Notes: generated by a model not told the origin, from the letters alone. Counted from the stretch's first letter, positions 37,402 through 50,744 are shown. The stretch: DNA of 64,000 nucleotides from Combretum micranthum (GCA_024138025.1 JAMXBD010001092.1:424980-488979); one strand, 5' to 3'. Numbers and translations are program-made.

Positions 37402-40350
37402 TGCCACACCCTAAATAGGATCAAGGCATGTTCAATTCTGCCATGTATTACACTAAGGCATTATATGCTAAGACTATACTAAACTATTTATTTATCATAA
37501 TCATTTGCTATCCAGTTTTAGATTCTGAAATTGTTTAATCAGGTTTTAAAAATATTTAATTAAGCAGCGAGAAAAAATCAATGTATCAAAGGTACCTAAA
37601 TATCAATATGATGTATCTAATGAAGGATTTTACAACCTTGGGTAAAAATTAGGCCCTCAAAAGAAAATATAAGTTTGAAAAAATAACTACAACTTTTATT
37701 TAAGGAAAGCACATAATCTTGCATTCCTAGCCACTCCGCTTGTCAATAAGCTCATACTGATATGTCCTATATTAGAGACACACATAAGCATCAAAGTCAA
37801 AATCACCAGCACCTGAAAAAGAAAAAAAAATGAGCTAAAGCTTAGTACACAGCAACAAAATCATACATGATACGTCATACGTACCTAGACTATATGTAAT
37901 GCATCAATCAACAATTTATATCTTTTAATTAAAGCGAAACATGCAACAATGGAGTACTCACACTTCAGTAACACACTGGGAACTTGAGTAGTAGTAATTG
38001 CTTAGGGGGTTGAGCATATAGGTAGGTCAAATACATATATCTCTTATCTCTAATAAGTGACAGCTTCGTCTGAGGGTTACAACTGTTACATATATCTACC
38101 TATCCCAATCCATCACGTTGTTTAGTTTAACCAATCCCACGATCCTAAAATGTACAAGTGCAACTTATTATCGATCTAGATAGATGTTATCCCACTACTA
38201 TTTCCCCTATCAGCTACCAACCGAGCCATCCTTGATGGCTTTAATGCCTAACTAATGTACTAGCATCTCTTACAAGGTTGTTGCCCTTCAACTTAGGTCT
38301 AAGAATGACCATGCACAATCAATCACTCAATTATTATTAGCTGTCTTTAACTATTAATTCATTTAGGATGTCTATCCTAATCAAGCAAGATGCATATCAC
38401 TACGTACTTAATATCGAATCGGTAAACGATAAAGGATCACACGAAAGATAATATGTCGATCAAATATTTACTCAAGGAAGATTAATTTGTATAGGAATAG
38501 GGTATACAAACTAATGATTCATATCATATTAATTAATCAATTAACTTAAGAGCTTATATAGTATAAGGCCTTTAAGATATAATTGAATTGCATCCATTTA
38601 GGGTAACTAAGCTTAGGTGACTTAGACTAAACCCATTAAATTCAGAAATTGAATTTAATTTAGATGTATTAGGCTTTTAGAGTTCCTAGGTTAAGCCCAA
38701 TAAGAAATTCTCTAAGTTTTTCACTTTTTAGGGTAAGAGGTTTTAGGGACTAAGAATTGAGTCCATTAAAGAATAAAGATATCAAATTAGGTAGAATTTG
38801 GCTTTATTTTGAACTTCAGTCTAATTAGCTATTGAGCCTTCTAATTTCCTGTTTAGTTCCATTGAAGGTATTTTAGGGTTTTTGGGCCTAGGTAAAGAAT
38901 TTAAGCCCAATTAGATATTTCAATATCTAAAATCGATAATGAACTTAAATACTTTAGAAATAGGTCCAATTGGAATAGGTAAAGAGTATCTAAAATTAGG
39001 TATTATCTATATTTTGAAACTTTGGGCCTTAAATGGCTAAGGAAGACTTGTTAGGATTTAGTTTTAAGCTTATTTAGTACAAAGAGGCTTAGTTGACTAG
39101 AAATTATGTTATTGGGCCTAAGGTTGTGTTTTAAATCAATTTTATCAAATTAAGTCCATTTGTTGTTATTTAGTTAAATTAGGTCTTATTTTAGTATTTA
39201 GGCCCGTAACCAATTATTAAAGCCCAAAATTATTAATATTGGCTAAGTCGGACTTAAATTAATTTATAAGTCCATTTTAGGTTATTTAGGTCAAGTTGAA
39301 TATATTCTTACTATTTTGGCCTGTTTTAGGTCATTTTGATGTCAAATTGATCATATTTCTACTAATTAGGTCCTGTTAAATTATTTTAGCTCATTTAAAC
39401 ATAAAACAATTAATGATTCCATTTTATAGTTCTTTTAAGCCCAAAATCTATAAAAGCCCATTTATTTGTTAATTATTCAATTTAAGCCCCTTATATGGCT
39501 AAATGCCTATTTTAATCCAATTTGACATATTTAGCCAATTTGAGTTCATTTAATTTACTTGAGTTTTAGACTGCCAACAAAGGCCATTAAACATGTCAAG
39601 GCCAACAATAAATCATTTTATTTGTTTTAGGCCCATAATGTGTCTATTCATTCAATTTTATAACCATAAGTTCTCTTATACCTAAACTAACTTATTTGGC
39701 CCATTAACTTATTTTTATCCAATTTTAATTTGTAAAAGATTTAATAATTTAGAAAATACCTAAGTTAACTGATTATATCTAATTATACATTAATTAAGTT
39801 GGTTTGGCAAATAAATTAATTATTCAAGCCACAACATGCAATTTTTTTAATTTTTAAAACAAGATAGTAAATTTGTTAGATGAATTTAAATTATATTTAA
39901 AAATAGTAAATGAATTTCGAAAATTACAATAATTTGTAGTTTGAAGCTAGACATATTAAAATATCATTTTGGAAAATTTCATTCAAAAATAAATTCGTTT
40001 GATATTTTATTTAAAATTAACAAATCAGATTACAATAAATTGTCAAATGAAATAAAATTAATTTTTAAAAATAGTAAAAGATTCTCAAAATCAAGAAAAT
40101 TACCAGTTTCAATATAAACATATCAAAACATCATTCCTCTAAATTTCAATAAAAAATAAATTCATCTAATATTTTATTTTGATTTAACAATTCAGATTAC
40201 TAAATATTATCATATAGAATCAGGACTTTGAGAAATCAATTATTATTGCAATGAACGGCCAATGACACACATAATCTTATGACATGACTGTTGGCTTCTA
40301 TATGTCATTAGTCATATTGGTTGAAGTTGAAGGATACCGGTAACCGACGT
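37402..40350 (+). mobile_element. Probable long gypsy-type LTR, degraded
   Basis: TGCCACACCCTAAATAGG at 37402 resembles the TGTCACACYCC start of the nested solo LTR at 7953. About 425 bases in is ATGAGCTAAAGCTTAGTA, the GAGC...AGCTCAGTA block seen in such LTRs. Further on, 38570-39840 repeats AGGCCCAA/TTAGGCCC-like words. The right end and target duplication were not found. Confidence 0.4.
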
Positions 40351-40351
40351 T

Positions 40352-40427
40352 GAAGCATCTATGAAGATTTTTAATAAATAATTTTTTTTGAAGCATCTAT
40401 GAAGATTTTTAATAAATAATTTTTTAT
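40352..40427. repeat. 38-bp perfect tandem duplication
   Basis: GAAGCATCTATGAAGATTTT starts units at 40352 and 40390. The two units are almost identical, so the duplication is recent. Confidence 0.95.
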
Positions 40428-43400
40428 ATATATGTAATTTTTTTTTTGCAAAATTTGTTGGTTTATATTAAAAAGAATGGATCTTAAAAGTTTAAACCTA
40501 ATTGCAGAACAAGCCACACCAAAGGAACAAACCAAGTGAGATAAGCGAAAACAAACCACATCTCCAAGCCCAGCAATCTCTCTAATTAAAAATCATCCAA
40601 AAATCCTGCATAACTATCCATATAGGCCTTACCGAATTGGGCCATCTGCGTGGCTTTGAGAAAACATATGGACCACAACCACATCAAACATAAAGAATTT
40701 TGAAAAACCACGATTTCGTGTTTCTGAATTCCAAACAATTTTACGTCTCCAAAACCATTTAAAGGGTTTAATCAATTGATTACCTGTTTCAATCGTGGAT
40801 AAAATTATACTCTTTCACCTACCTGTGAAGGAAATGAATCAAGAAAATTTAAGAGTGATTAATAGTGAAATCTAGCATGTTGTATAACATTATTTAACAT
40901 GATATATGTAAAATGTCATTAATAGGCAAGCCAGTCGCAGGAAAAGAATTTCCTAGGGAAAAAAAGAATTTAAATGATTTTGTTTTAAGGAAAAATAAAT
41001 AATTTGAGAACACTCCAAAATGGAGCGGGTGAATGGAAACACTTCAAAATTTAAAATATGTTTAAAATTTAATTACATAAACAAAAAAGTTTCAAATTCA
41101 AATATACATATATCATATTGAAAAAGCCTAGAAACTCAAAATTTGTAGGATTTATAAACACTATTGCAGCAAATTTATCCATTGCTCCATGCCTCCACCC
41201 ATTTCACTATTTTTTTTTTTTCGCCCCTTGAAGGAAAGTCAGTATTTAATTCAAACACCAACTCATGGGTGCCAATTTTTAGAAGTTTGGCCTAGGAAGT
41301 CGCAATAGTGACTACTCTTTTTGACATTTCAAATAATGTGGTATGCTCTAGCCAATCACCGTCTCCCTGGAAGCTTAGTTATTAGATTAACTCTTATATC
41401 AGCTGTAAACTAAACAATTGTGATATAACATCGGACAGATCAATATAATTAGATTAGTTTCTCTATTTTTAAGATAGTTTCTCCATTGCTATCCCAACCA
41501 ATCATATGTTACTATATTCAAAGAATATTATGAGTTAAATTTTTTTTTTTTAGATAAATTACACCGAAATGTCTCAATATTTGATGATAAGTTTATTTAA
41601 CATCCCAACGTCTGAAGAAAAGGGTTAATTGAGGTTTCAACATTTTTTAGTGGTTCAAAAAGATGTCCCGACGTTTGAAGAAGTAAGTCAATTGATATTT
41701 TCACCAACACATATCATTAAAAAAAAAAAGTTAACTAAAACTTAGAAGACCCTTCTTCTAAGGTCTTTATTGACATGTATCAACTGGAAAAAATATTTTA
41801 TTAAATCTTATAAGGCATTTTTTAAAAAAATCTTTTGAATTTTTTGAAATATTCATATATTAAATAAACTTACTTCACAAACATTCCAAGTATAATTTAC
41901 CTTCTTTTTTTTTTTTTTTCAACTCTTACTATAGCAACGTTGATTAGAGGAGATAAAAAAGCTATTTGGAGACAGAGCTAAATCAAAAGTCAAAACCATT
42001 TTAGGACAAAGATTTAAAAAAAAAAAAAAAAAACCAACATAATTGAGCCTCAAAGTTTGAGATAATGTAATTACTTAGATTCCGTATAGTTCCTAGCAAA
42101 TAATAATCCTACAACATCTAGCTTTATTTACCCCCCAAAAAAATTGTTATTTGTTACTTTGCAATTTACACCTTTATTTTTGGCTTATAATAAGATTCCT
42201 ATATGCGTAGCTGCATGTGGTATGGTTTTGGTAAATCATTAGAATCAGTAAAATTGATTATATACAAATAAACAAAATTAAAATCACTTGTGCAATCGGC
42301 GGGTGATAACAGGATATTTGCTTTTCAAGCATGGGTATACCAATGAATTCATGGCTTCCAGAAATATGCAGCATGGGATAGTATACCAAATTTCCCCTGG
42401 AATCCTTAAACAGCAAGGGCAAAATATTTTGGAAAAATATCAAATCTTGTATTTCAACTTTGCACAAAATATTGATTCGGAACTAAACTTTAAAATGATC
42501 AATTTATACCCGATCAAAATTTTTGTAATTATTTTTACCACTCTACTAACACTATTTACTCTAAATATGCAAAATAATAAATAAATAAACCTATCAATGC
42601 TAAATAATATTAAAAGTTTTAGTAAAATTTCAAAGATATATGATATTTTGTACTTTTGCAAACAGAGCAAACTTTATTAAGAAGAGAATAAAAATAAACA
42701 TAAAAAATTTGATTAAATATATACCAAATTTGATATTTAGCTTATTTTAAATGTTATAAAGGTAACATGTCGAGTTGTCGACCATGAACAAAATCACAGA
42801 AGGAATCTGGGAGTCAAGTAGTACTTCAATCCACAATTTCAACTTTCTTAATCTGTTGGCTGAATTAGAAAAAACACCACCATGATAAGCCTCACTTCCT
42901 TCTTGTCCATTCAAGTGTAGAAACGCCCCGGCGACTAGAATAATGAACCAAAACCAGACTATTATTCATGCTTGATTTTCATCCTGCCTTAGTTATTCAA
43001 ACAGGCAAGCCTTTGCCCAGAGACCACCATCAAATGCTTAAAAGCAATAATCAAATATATATAAACAAATTATAAATCGAACTCTTTCATAATCATTTGA
43101 GCTCAAATCTTTAAGAAATGAATCTCAAGTTAAAACGCTTCTCACAAACTGAAGCCTATATAGACTAGGAAATGCAATTTTTTTTATCTCACAGTAAGAC
43201 TACATAAAGCTGCTAATTCTCAGGAAGACAGCACAGTTGTTTACGTAATACGAAAGAACCTTTGCCTGGGAGGTCCTTGTAGATGTGAAGGCATTTGAAT
43301 TTTACAAGTGACAATGAAACTTCCCTGCACTAAATCGGACTACAAAATCAGCATGTATGTTTAGTGAGTACAAAAGACCAAGACAAGATGAGTATCCCAT

Positions 43401-43481
43401 ACTGTCATTGTTAGACGCGCATATACAACAACAATGGTGATTATGGTGGGTTATTTGCAACCGTCAATTGATCTCTTCCGT
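40428..43481. other. Intergenic DNA and 3' flank of the gene at 43482
   Basis: No gene is supported. The part nearest 43481 should contain the 3' UTR of the minus-strand gene; I see no clear polyadenylation signal. The minus-strand frame at 42258-42467 has a more protein-like stretch (DSRGNLVYYPMLHISGSHEF) after a possible acceptor site, but no linked exons. Confidence 0.45.
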
Positions 43482-45545
43482 TTAATCTAAATCCTCTACA
43501 GATGCTACCTCCTCTTCTGGCAATTCAAATGCATCAATCTCTGCAAAATAGGATTGTTGCTGCCTGATATAATCTTGTAAATCATGATCAGATGACTCTT
43601 CTTTTGAAAGTAGACATTGCCGTTTCTGCCAACAGCAGAAGTAGATTAAGACATGTAACCAGTGTTGAAAATTATAGCTTGATGGAATATGTAATCACAA
43701 TGGTGAAAAGAGAGATGCACAATACCAACTGTGGTCATATCACCAAATAAATTGAAATATCCTAATATTATACCAGTTAATATAGCATTAGAAGGAATAA
43801 AGCCATCACATCAAACAACAAGTTCTCTTGTGGGGAGCTGCTTAGATTATAGTGTAAATTAAATGCCAGGCATAAAAACAGCAAGGATTTTGTCCCAACA
43901 AATCTCTTGAATACCTTTTTGTTTGGCACAGGGCATGACTTGGAAATGGCACCATCTCCTTTTTCACTAGACATTCCCCTGTTTAAGATGCATAGGGTGA
44001 ACAAGTCAATCAAGATGGCAAATTCAGGAGGGTCGAGCTTTCAGCATAATTACAGTACGAGTTTTCCTTAGCACCAAAAAAGAGAAAAAAAGAAAAAATA
44101 AATAAACAACAACATAAAATCAGGAATGAACACATATGATCATCTTGGCTTGTTCCTAGTTTCAATTAGCAAATTTTCTACTTGAAGCAAGCCAATGATA
44201 ATAGAATTCTATGATCAAATCCATCACCCAGAAGGCAAAGGACAAATATGAGTGCTAGATTCCAACCGCAAGAGAAACCACCCAGCAATCCGTTAATTTC
44301 AACAGCACACGATTGATATTTATCCCATATGCTGTACTTGTACTAATCTATCGCTCGAAATGACCATATGATACTTTCAAATACCATAAATTGCATTAAT
44401 ATCCTTTCATATGTTAATTACTCAACTACAGATACTAAAAGAAAGGTCAAACATTTCAAACTAATACCTGGACATATGGTTCCTTTTAGCAGGAAAAGCA
44501 GTCATGGAGACAGCAAGGTCCTTCCCTTTAAGCTTCCTCTTCTCTGCATTCTGCCTCTCACCATAAACCGTGTGGGGCTCAGAGACCTCGAGATCTTTAG
44601 AACCTTAACACAAAATAAACCATTATATAGATCAAGAGCATACAAACGGAACATAAGATAACTTACAAGATTTGCTAATCATCACGCATCTCAGAACCGA
44701 TTTTCCTTAAGCTACAAATCAATTATGACGCATAAACCTTAGCTGGTTCAAGTGCATTCAAGTATTGAGACAAATTGCATCCCAATAGAAGGTGGCACTT
44801 ACACATAAGCGGCTCAAAATCCAGATCAAACAGTTGATATGGAACATGCATACCTAATAATCAACTTATATAGTAATTGCTTGTACATGACCAAATTTTG
44901 CTTCCATTAAAGCCTTAATCATGTGGAAAAATTATTACGACATTCTGATTGCATTTTAAAGCCATACCAACATTCCACTAGGTATCCTTATTGCAGAATA
45001 TATTATATAATTATTCATTACCCAATTTCACATTTCATGAGCAAATTACCACACAAGTTCCTACTATTTAATCCATCTCGAGACATCAAAAAAACTACCG
45101 AAACCCACATTAAAATTGAAACGAATTCATCCAATAACCCCATAAGAAAACCTTAATAAAAACATAAACCTATACCCAACACAACACCACACCATCGGAT
45201 AAATCGAAAACAAGAAAAAAAAATAAAAAAAACCCTAACTCAGAATATAAAAAAGGAGGAGACGTGGAGGACCAAGACATTACCAGAAATTGAATTAGGG
45301 TTTGGATGAGGAGGAGGAGTGGTGGGTTTGGGAATGTTGGAAGGAAGAGGTGGTTTTGATTTGGAGAGAGCAAGAGGGGTTAGGTTATTAGTGCAATCGG
45401 AAAGTGGTCTTCTACTGTTATTACTACTATTACTGCTACTTCTTGTTCTTGCTGTTTTTGTTGTTGTTGTTGTTGTGGGAGTGGAAATTGGGAATTGGGT
45501 TGGTGGTTTAATTCTTCTTCGTTTTCTATGGTTTTCAGTATCCAT
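43482..45545 (-). CDS. Sororin-like cohesin-protecting protein (four exons, 201 aa)
   Basis: Four exons with GT...AG introns join in phase: 45284-45545, 44468-44603, 43915-43978 and 43482-43625 (606 nt with TAA). The N-terminus is basic (RKRRRIKPP, residues 8-15). It is followed by Thr/Ser/Asn repeats and RRPLSDCTN (45-53), an exact RxxLxxxxN destruction box for the anaphase-promoting complex. Exon 2 has a Lys-rich patch. Exon 4 ends in DYIRQQQSYFAEIDAFELPE and an acidic tail. Basic start, destruction box and conserved acidic C-terminus fit plant sororin-like proteins, which keep cohesin on sister chromatids by countering WAPL. The gene model is seen directly; the family name comes from memory of the C-terminal pattern and is less sure. 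An upstream ATG at 45583 opens an overlapping frame. Small size and few introns suggest a complete gene. Confidence 0.75.
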
Positions 45546-45770
45546 TGATGTAATCTTTCGCTTAGTAATGGGTGGACATTCAACGTATTCAGTGTTTTTT
45601 TTTTTTTTCTTTTTTTTTTGTTTTAATGTAAGAGGAAGGGAAGCAAGAGGGAGAGAGGAAGAAGGAAATGGTCTTGGCGGGTGTAAGGTGGATTTAAGTT
45701 TTTAGGAGAAATTGTGATTTGTGAGAATGGAGTGAAATTATTATATTATTTAAAATATTTTTCGGGAGTG
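45546..45770 (-). promoter_or_regulatory. 5' leader and promoter of the sororin-like gene
   Basis: On the minus strand, upstream of the ATG at 45545, come a purine run, a CT-rich stretch and an AT-rich TATA-like block (45739-45757). TTGGCGGG at 45674-45681 (plus-strand reading) resembles the E2F core found at plant S-phase genes. An upstream ATG at 45583 starts a 67-codon frame overlapping the main start, in a poor context (T at -3). Confidence 0.35.
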
Positions 45771-45964
45771 GGACCAAGAAGACAAATGCGATTGAAGAGA
45801 ATAATATAGGCATCTATTTTAACAAAAACAATAAAAATGTATTCAAATATTAGGGCTATTTTTATCAGTTTCTTTTAATATGGTGCAGAAACAATTGCTT
45901 ATTTCTACATATTTAATTTATATTATTATTATAATGTTATACGATGTGCAAATGGTGTTTTGTT

Positions 45965-48900
45965 CATATTACTATAAATTTTGCATCTTCTCTCCATCAA
46001 GTTTATATATTATGTGAATGTCCTCTTATTGGAAAAAAAAAAAGATTTTAAGATGATTTTGAAAGCTAAAAATTAATGGTCTAAACCATCAAAATCTGCG
46101 ATATTTAGTAGCTAAAATTAGATAGGTTGGCTTTTTGAGACCTAATGCGTATAAAGCCACTAAATCTCATTATAAAACTTATATGAATGTCTTTTCACGC
46201 AAAATAATGACTTTAACCAGGTAGCTCAGAAAAGCTTAAAATCTATAGCTTATAATTAACTAAAGTCAACCGTTTGCAAAAAAAATTATATTGATTGATT
46301 TTTGGTAAACTAAAGGGTGTTGTTTTCCACCCATATCACTTTCATGTCTCTTGTACAAGCGTCTGTAAAATAAAAAGGCATTTCACATGTTAACCCCGTA
46401 AGCTCGAAATCAATAGTTTATGGTATATCGAAATTAACCATGTTGAACAAAAGTTGAATTGCTTGACTTTATAACAAGGTGATCTCCAAAATGCTCAAAA
46501 TTCATGGTATATGACTTACTAAAACTAGTCATTTTATGAAAAAATTGGATTGACCTACCTTTTGAGGCCTAAAGCAACTCATTTTTCACTAAAATCACTT
46601 TACGGCACTTGTATGAATGTCCTTTCATGAAAAAAAGAGAAAAAAAATTATTGTCATTGGGTAATACAAGAAGCTTGAAATCCCTGGTCGTTCACCGAAA
46701 GCCATATAATGGCATTTGTAAAAATTTCCTCTTAAGAAAAATAGGGTTAATAACTAGAGTGATTTTCTCTATAATCACTGAATGACTCTTATACGAATTT
46801 CATCTTCTGAAAAATAGAGATTTTATATGAGTGGCTCTAGAAGCTAAAAAATCAAGGTCAGTAGTCATGTTCAGAAATAATTGGATCCGTTGACTTTTAA
46901 AGCCTCAAGCATTCACTTTTCCACCCAAATCTCTTCATGATACTTGTGCTGATGTCCTTTCATGAAAAATAAGAATTTTAAACATGCTATAAGGGAAGCT
47001 TAAAATCCAGGACCTATTTACCAAAATCAATCATTTTTGAAAAAGTTAGATTGGTTGACAGTTTAAGGCCTAGAGCACGCCATTTTCCACCAAAATCACT
47101 AACTGATACGTGTATAAAAGTCTTTTAAACAAAAAATTGATTTTCACACGGTGATCTAAGAAGCTCAAATCCATCATCAATAGTCCACAAAATCATCCAT
47201 TTTTAGCCAAAATTGGATTGGTGAACCTTTTTCTATGTATGGAGTCTAGAATTTTCCACCAAAATCACATAATAACACTTATATAGATGTCCTCTTAAGA
47301 AAAAAGGGTTTTCAAGCAAGAGACCAGGTTATCAAACTCACGATTTTATGCAGAATCATCAAAGGTTCCATAGAATCGAAACATAGAAATGTAAGTTTCT
47401 ACAACTTATGCGAAATAGCTTTATAGATATACTTACAAAATTCGTAAATAAAACTTAAAATATATAATGAATGTAAAAAAAAAAAAAAAAAAGTTAAAGA
47501 AATTGAGTTCTCTTTTCATGATAACTCTTAATCCATAATATAACATACATAGTAAAAACTAAGTTATTTTCTATCATTTTGTTTAAAAGAAGTTATGAAT
47601 TGAAAGAGAATAAAACTTTTCGATTTATATTAAATTTTAAATTATATGAATGAAATAAATAACTTTTCTCATAAACTTTACAACTGTAACTTGACTTCAA
47701 TGAGTTCTACAAATGTAGAATAAGGAAGCTAAGGGAGGGGAGTGAAAGAGATAGAATGATTATGTGAAAAACAAAATTAAAATGAGATACAAACATGTTT
47801 CATCCTAATAATTGATGAGCCTATAAAAACATGATTGTATTTTTTATATTTTAGTCAATTTGACCCAAATAGGAAAAATCAAGAAACTCGATTAAAAATA
47901 TAAGATTCTACCTAGTTTACGTGTAGATTCGATTGATATCATAAGATTTTATAAAAAGGCGATTTTATGCACGGGTGAACTTTTAAGGGCCTCCTAAAAT
48001 CGTAAACCCGTAAATTCATATGGGTAAAACTATTAATTTAACAACTATGTGAAAGACCCATGAAGCTCAAAATTCATGGCTTATAGTCCACTGAAATTGG
48101 CTATTTTTAGTAAAAATTGGATTCTTTTTTAAACTAAAGTACACAATTTTCCACTAAAATCATTATATGAGACTTAGATGAATTTTCTCTCTAAAAAAAT
48201 AAGGATTTTTACGGGGTAACCGAAGAAACCCAACATTCATTATATATAGTCCACAAAAATGAGCCATTTTTGCTAAAAAACTGTGTTTGTTGACATTTTG
48301 ACGCCGAAAGCATGCACTTGTCCACCTAAATCTTTTTATGACATTTTTATGGATATCTCATCAAAAATAGGAATTTTAACTAGGTTGCCCTGTAAGCTCA
48401 AAATCTATAGCTTATAGTCCACCAATATTGGGCATTGAAAACAAATTGGATTAGCTAATATTTTGAGGCTTAGAGCACGCCATTTTTCACCAAAATCACT
48501 TCATGGCTCACGTACGAATCCTATCAAGAAAAATGATTTTCGTAAGGTGACTCCAAAAGCTTGAAATCCATGGCCTTAGTCCACTGAAATTGACATTTTG
48601 AGAAAAAATTTGATTAGTTGACTTTGATGCATGGAGCATGCAATTTTCTAGCAAAATCCCATAATGACACTTGTGTAGATATCCTCTCAAGAAAAATAGG
48701 GTTTTTAACCAGGTAACCCTGAAAACTCAAAATCCATGACTTATAGTCCATTCAAATTTGCCATTTTTAGCCAAAATTGGATTGGCTTAATATTTGAGTC
48801 TTAAAGCATGCAATTTTCCACTAAACTCAATCAATGATAGTTATACATATTTCTCTTTGAAAAAAAGGGATTTTATGCAAATGAACCCAAAACTGAAAAA

Positions 48901-49560
48901 TCAATTGTCTATATCCACTGAATTAGGCCAATTTTAGTTAAATTTGATTAACTTCATTAATATTAAAAAGCACCATTTTCTCACAAATCTCTTCATTATA
49001 CCTATACAAATGTCCTCTCTTGAACAATAAAGATTTTAGTGAGGCGACCCTAGAAGCTGAAATCTATGACTTGTATTCAACTGAAATCGGCCAATGTTTG
49101 GGGACAAAAATTGAATTAGCTAACTTTTTGAGAGCTAAAGTGCGTGGTTTTCCACCAAAATTACTTTTGTGGCACTTTTACGTATGTTCTATCAAGAAAA
49201 GGTGGATTTTCATAAGGCAACTATGGAAGCTCAAATTCCATGGCCAATAATCTACCAAAATCAGTCATTTTGAGTAAAAATTATATTAGTTGACTTTTTG
49301 AAACATATAAAGCTCAATTTTCAACCAAAATCACTTAATCACACTAGTACGATTGTCCTCCCAAGAAAAAATAAGGCTTTTGACCAAATGACCATAGAAG
49401 CTCAAAATCAATGGCTTATATTCTACTAACTTAGCCATTTTTAGGAAAATTATGATTTTTTTTTTGTTATTTTTTTAGGTATGGAGTACACAATTTTCCA
49501 CCAAAATTGTTGGATGACATTTATAAAATTTCATCTCTAGAATTATAGGGATTTTATCCA
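45965..49560 (-). repeat. Satellite-like ~170-bp tandem array, left arm (about 17 units)
   Basis: Diverged units repeat about every 160-175 bp. Anchor words on the plus strand are CAAAATCACT, CACTTGTATGAATGTCCTCT, GAAGCTCAAAATCCATGG and CTTATAGTCCACTGAAAT. These are reverse complements of the anchor words of the right arm. The GAATGTCCTCT position recurs near 46180, 46350, 46610, 46945, 47110, 47280, 48170, 48340, 48510, 48670, 48840, 49005, 49175, 49345 and 49520. Units differ by many substitutions and small indels. The frames through them are not conserved, so the array is not coding. Confidence 0.9.
47336..48053. mobile_element. 718-bp insertion in the left satellite arm, class unresolved
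   Basis: The satellite stops after GCAAGAGACC (47335) and resumes with CATGAAGCTC after AGACC at 48054-48058. This leaves a 5-bp direct repeat AGACC around the insert. Loosely matching inverted ends (GTTATCAAACTCACGATTTT against GTTGTTAAATTAATAGTTTT) lie just inside the edges. The insert has a poly(A) run near 47475 and no coding content. Confidence 0.6.
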
Positions 49561-50744
49561 TGTGACTTGTAACATTCGTAAAATTTCCTTGATTTAAAAG
49601 AAACTAATAACTAGATAAAATATCTTTTGAAAAAGAGCACTTTCTAAGATGGATGACCTTCTAAGAAGTGACTTACACCAAAGATAAAAATCGTACGACA
49701 TATTTTCCAAATCTAATAATATTTCAATAAAAGAAGTTATGGATCCTTAACCGATAGATTAAAGGTAAATCGCTATATTTCTATGGTCGATTGGTTAGCA
49801 AATAATAACTTAAAGATGAATCAATAGGGTTGGGATAAACACATGGGACTTGATAATAGGCCTAATTTATAAATAAATAATCAAAACCAAGATTTAAACA
49901 TTATAAATATCAAATAAGTAGTAATTTGAAAATTATAGGTAGATAAACTTTAATTTAAATTTTAAGGCCCTAAACCCTAATCGGGTAAACGAAAACCCTA
50001 ATATTTTTCAACCGCGTAAGTATAAAACCTTAAACATTAACTTAAAACTATAAAAAGGATGATAAATAAAAATGGGGAACCCAAGTTTCAATATAAATAT
50101 TTAAATTCCGTATGAATAAATAAATCTATCCTCATATCCATTAGAAGTTGCTACAACACTATAGTAATTTGTCCTATATGCATTAAGGCAAGCCAATTAA
50201 AAATCAACATTTGAAAATTCGTTCCCATCTTCCCTTATAATGCTGTAACACTCATAAGGGAAATTCAATAAGTGGATTTCAAATAACAAAAGATAAGAAA
50301 ATCCCTCAAATTTCAAGTATTTAATGTGGTTTGACATTTACCCCTTCAATTTGATTTTACCTTTTGCAAATCACAGGGTCAATTAGCTAGGGGGAAATTG
50401 TAAATGAAAAAATTGTTGCCATGTGATCTCATCAAGCTCATTAATGAAGTGCTGATGTCATCGTACTTAAGATTATCCATCCATCCTCACTTCCTCAAGA
50501 AGTTGAGTATGGACATGAAATTTTTCCTTCAAACTATCCATATGATTAAATCATTATATGCCAATAGTTATGACATCATCCAATAAAAAAAAATAAAATA
50601 AAATAAAAATAAGAACCAAGAATTTACAATTTTTGTTTTCCATTTCTTCCCTTATTTTTATTTTCACCAAATCCAAAAGGAAAGTATCTACTTGATAACA
50701 AAATCAATCCAACACATTATCAATTTATTAAACTAGGATAATGT
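49561..50744. other. Spacer between the two satellite arms
   Basis: The orientation of the satellite switches across this stretch. It begins with TGTAACATTCGTAAAATTTC, which resembles an LTR start. It contains two AAACCCTAA-like words near 49972 and an A-rich run near 50585. No gene and no confirmed target duplication. Confidence 0.5.

Noticed and set aside
42258..42467. Minus-strand 69-codon frame with a protein-like middle
   Set aside because: A single possible acceptor but no donor-linked partner exon and no recognised domain. Kept only as a remark in the spacer entry.
45170..45373. 67-codon minus-strand frame overlapping exon 1
   Set aside because: Different frame from the spliced gene, running into intron 1. 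Splicing in the other frame gives a conserved-looking protein through four exons.
45319..45705. 128-codon plus-strand frame rich in Leu and Val runs
   Set aside because: It is the antisense reading of exon 1 and the leader of the minus-strand gene; the Leu runs come from the Thr/Asn/Ser codon repeats.
49965..50012. AAACCCTAA words resembling plant telomere repeat
   Set aside because: Only two separated copies, not a telomeric tract; such words are common in plant leaders and by chance.
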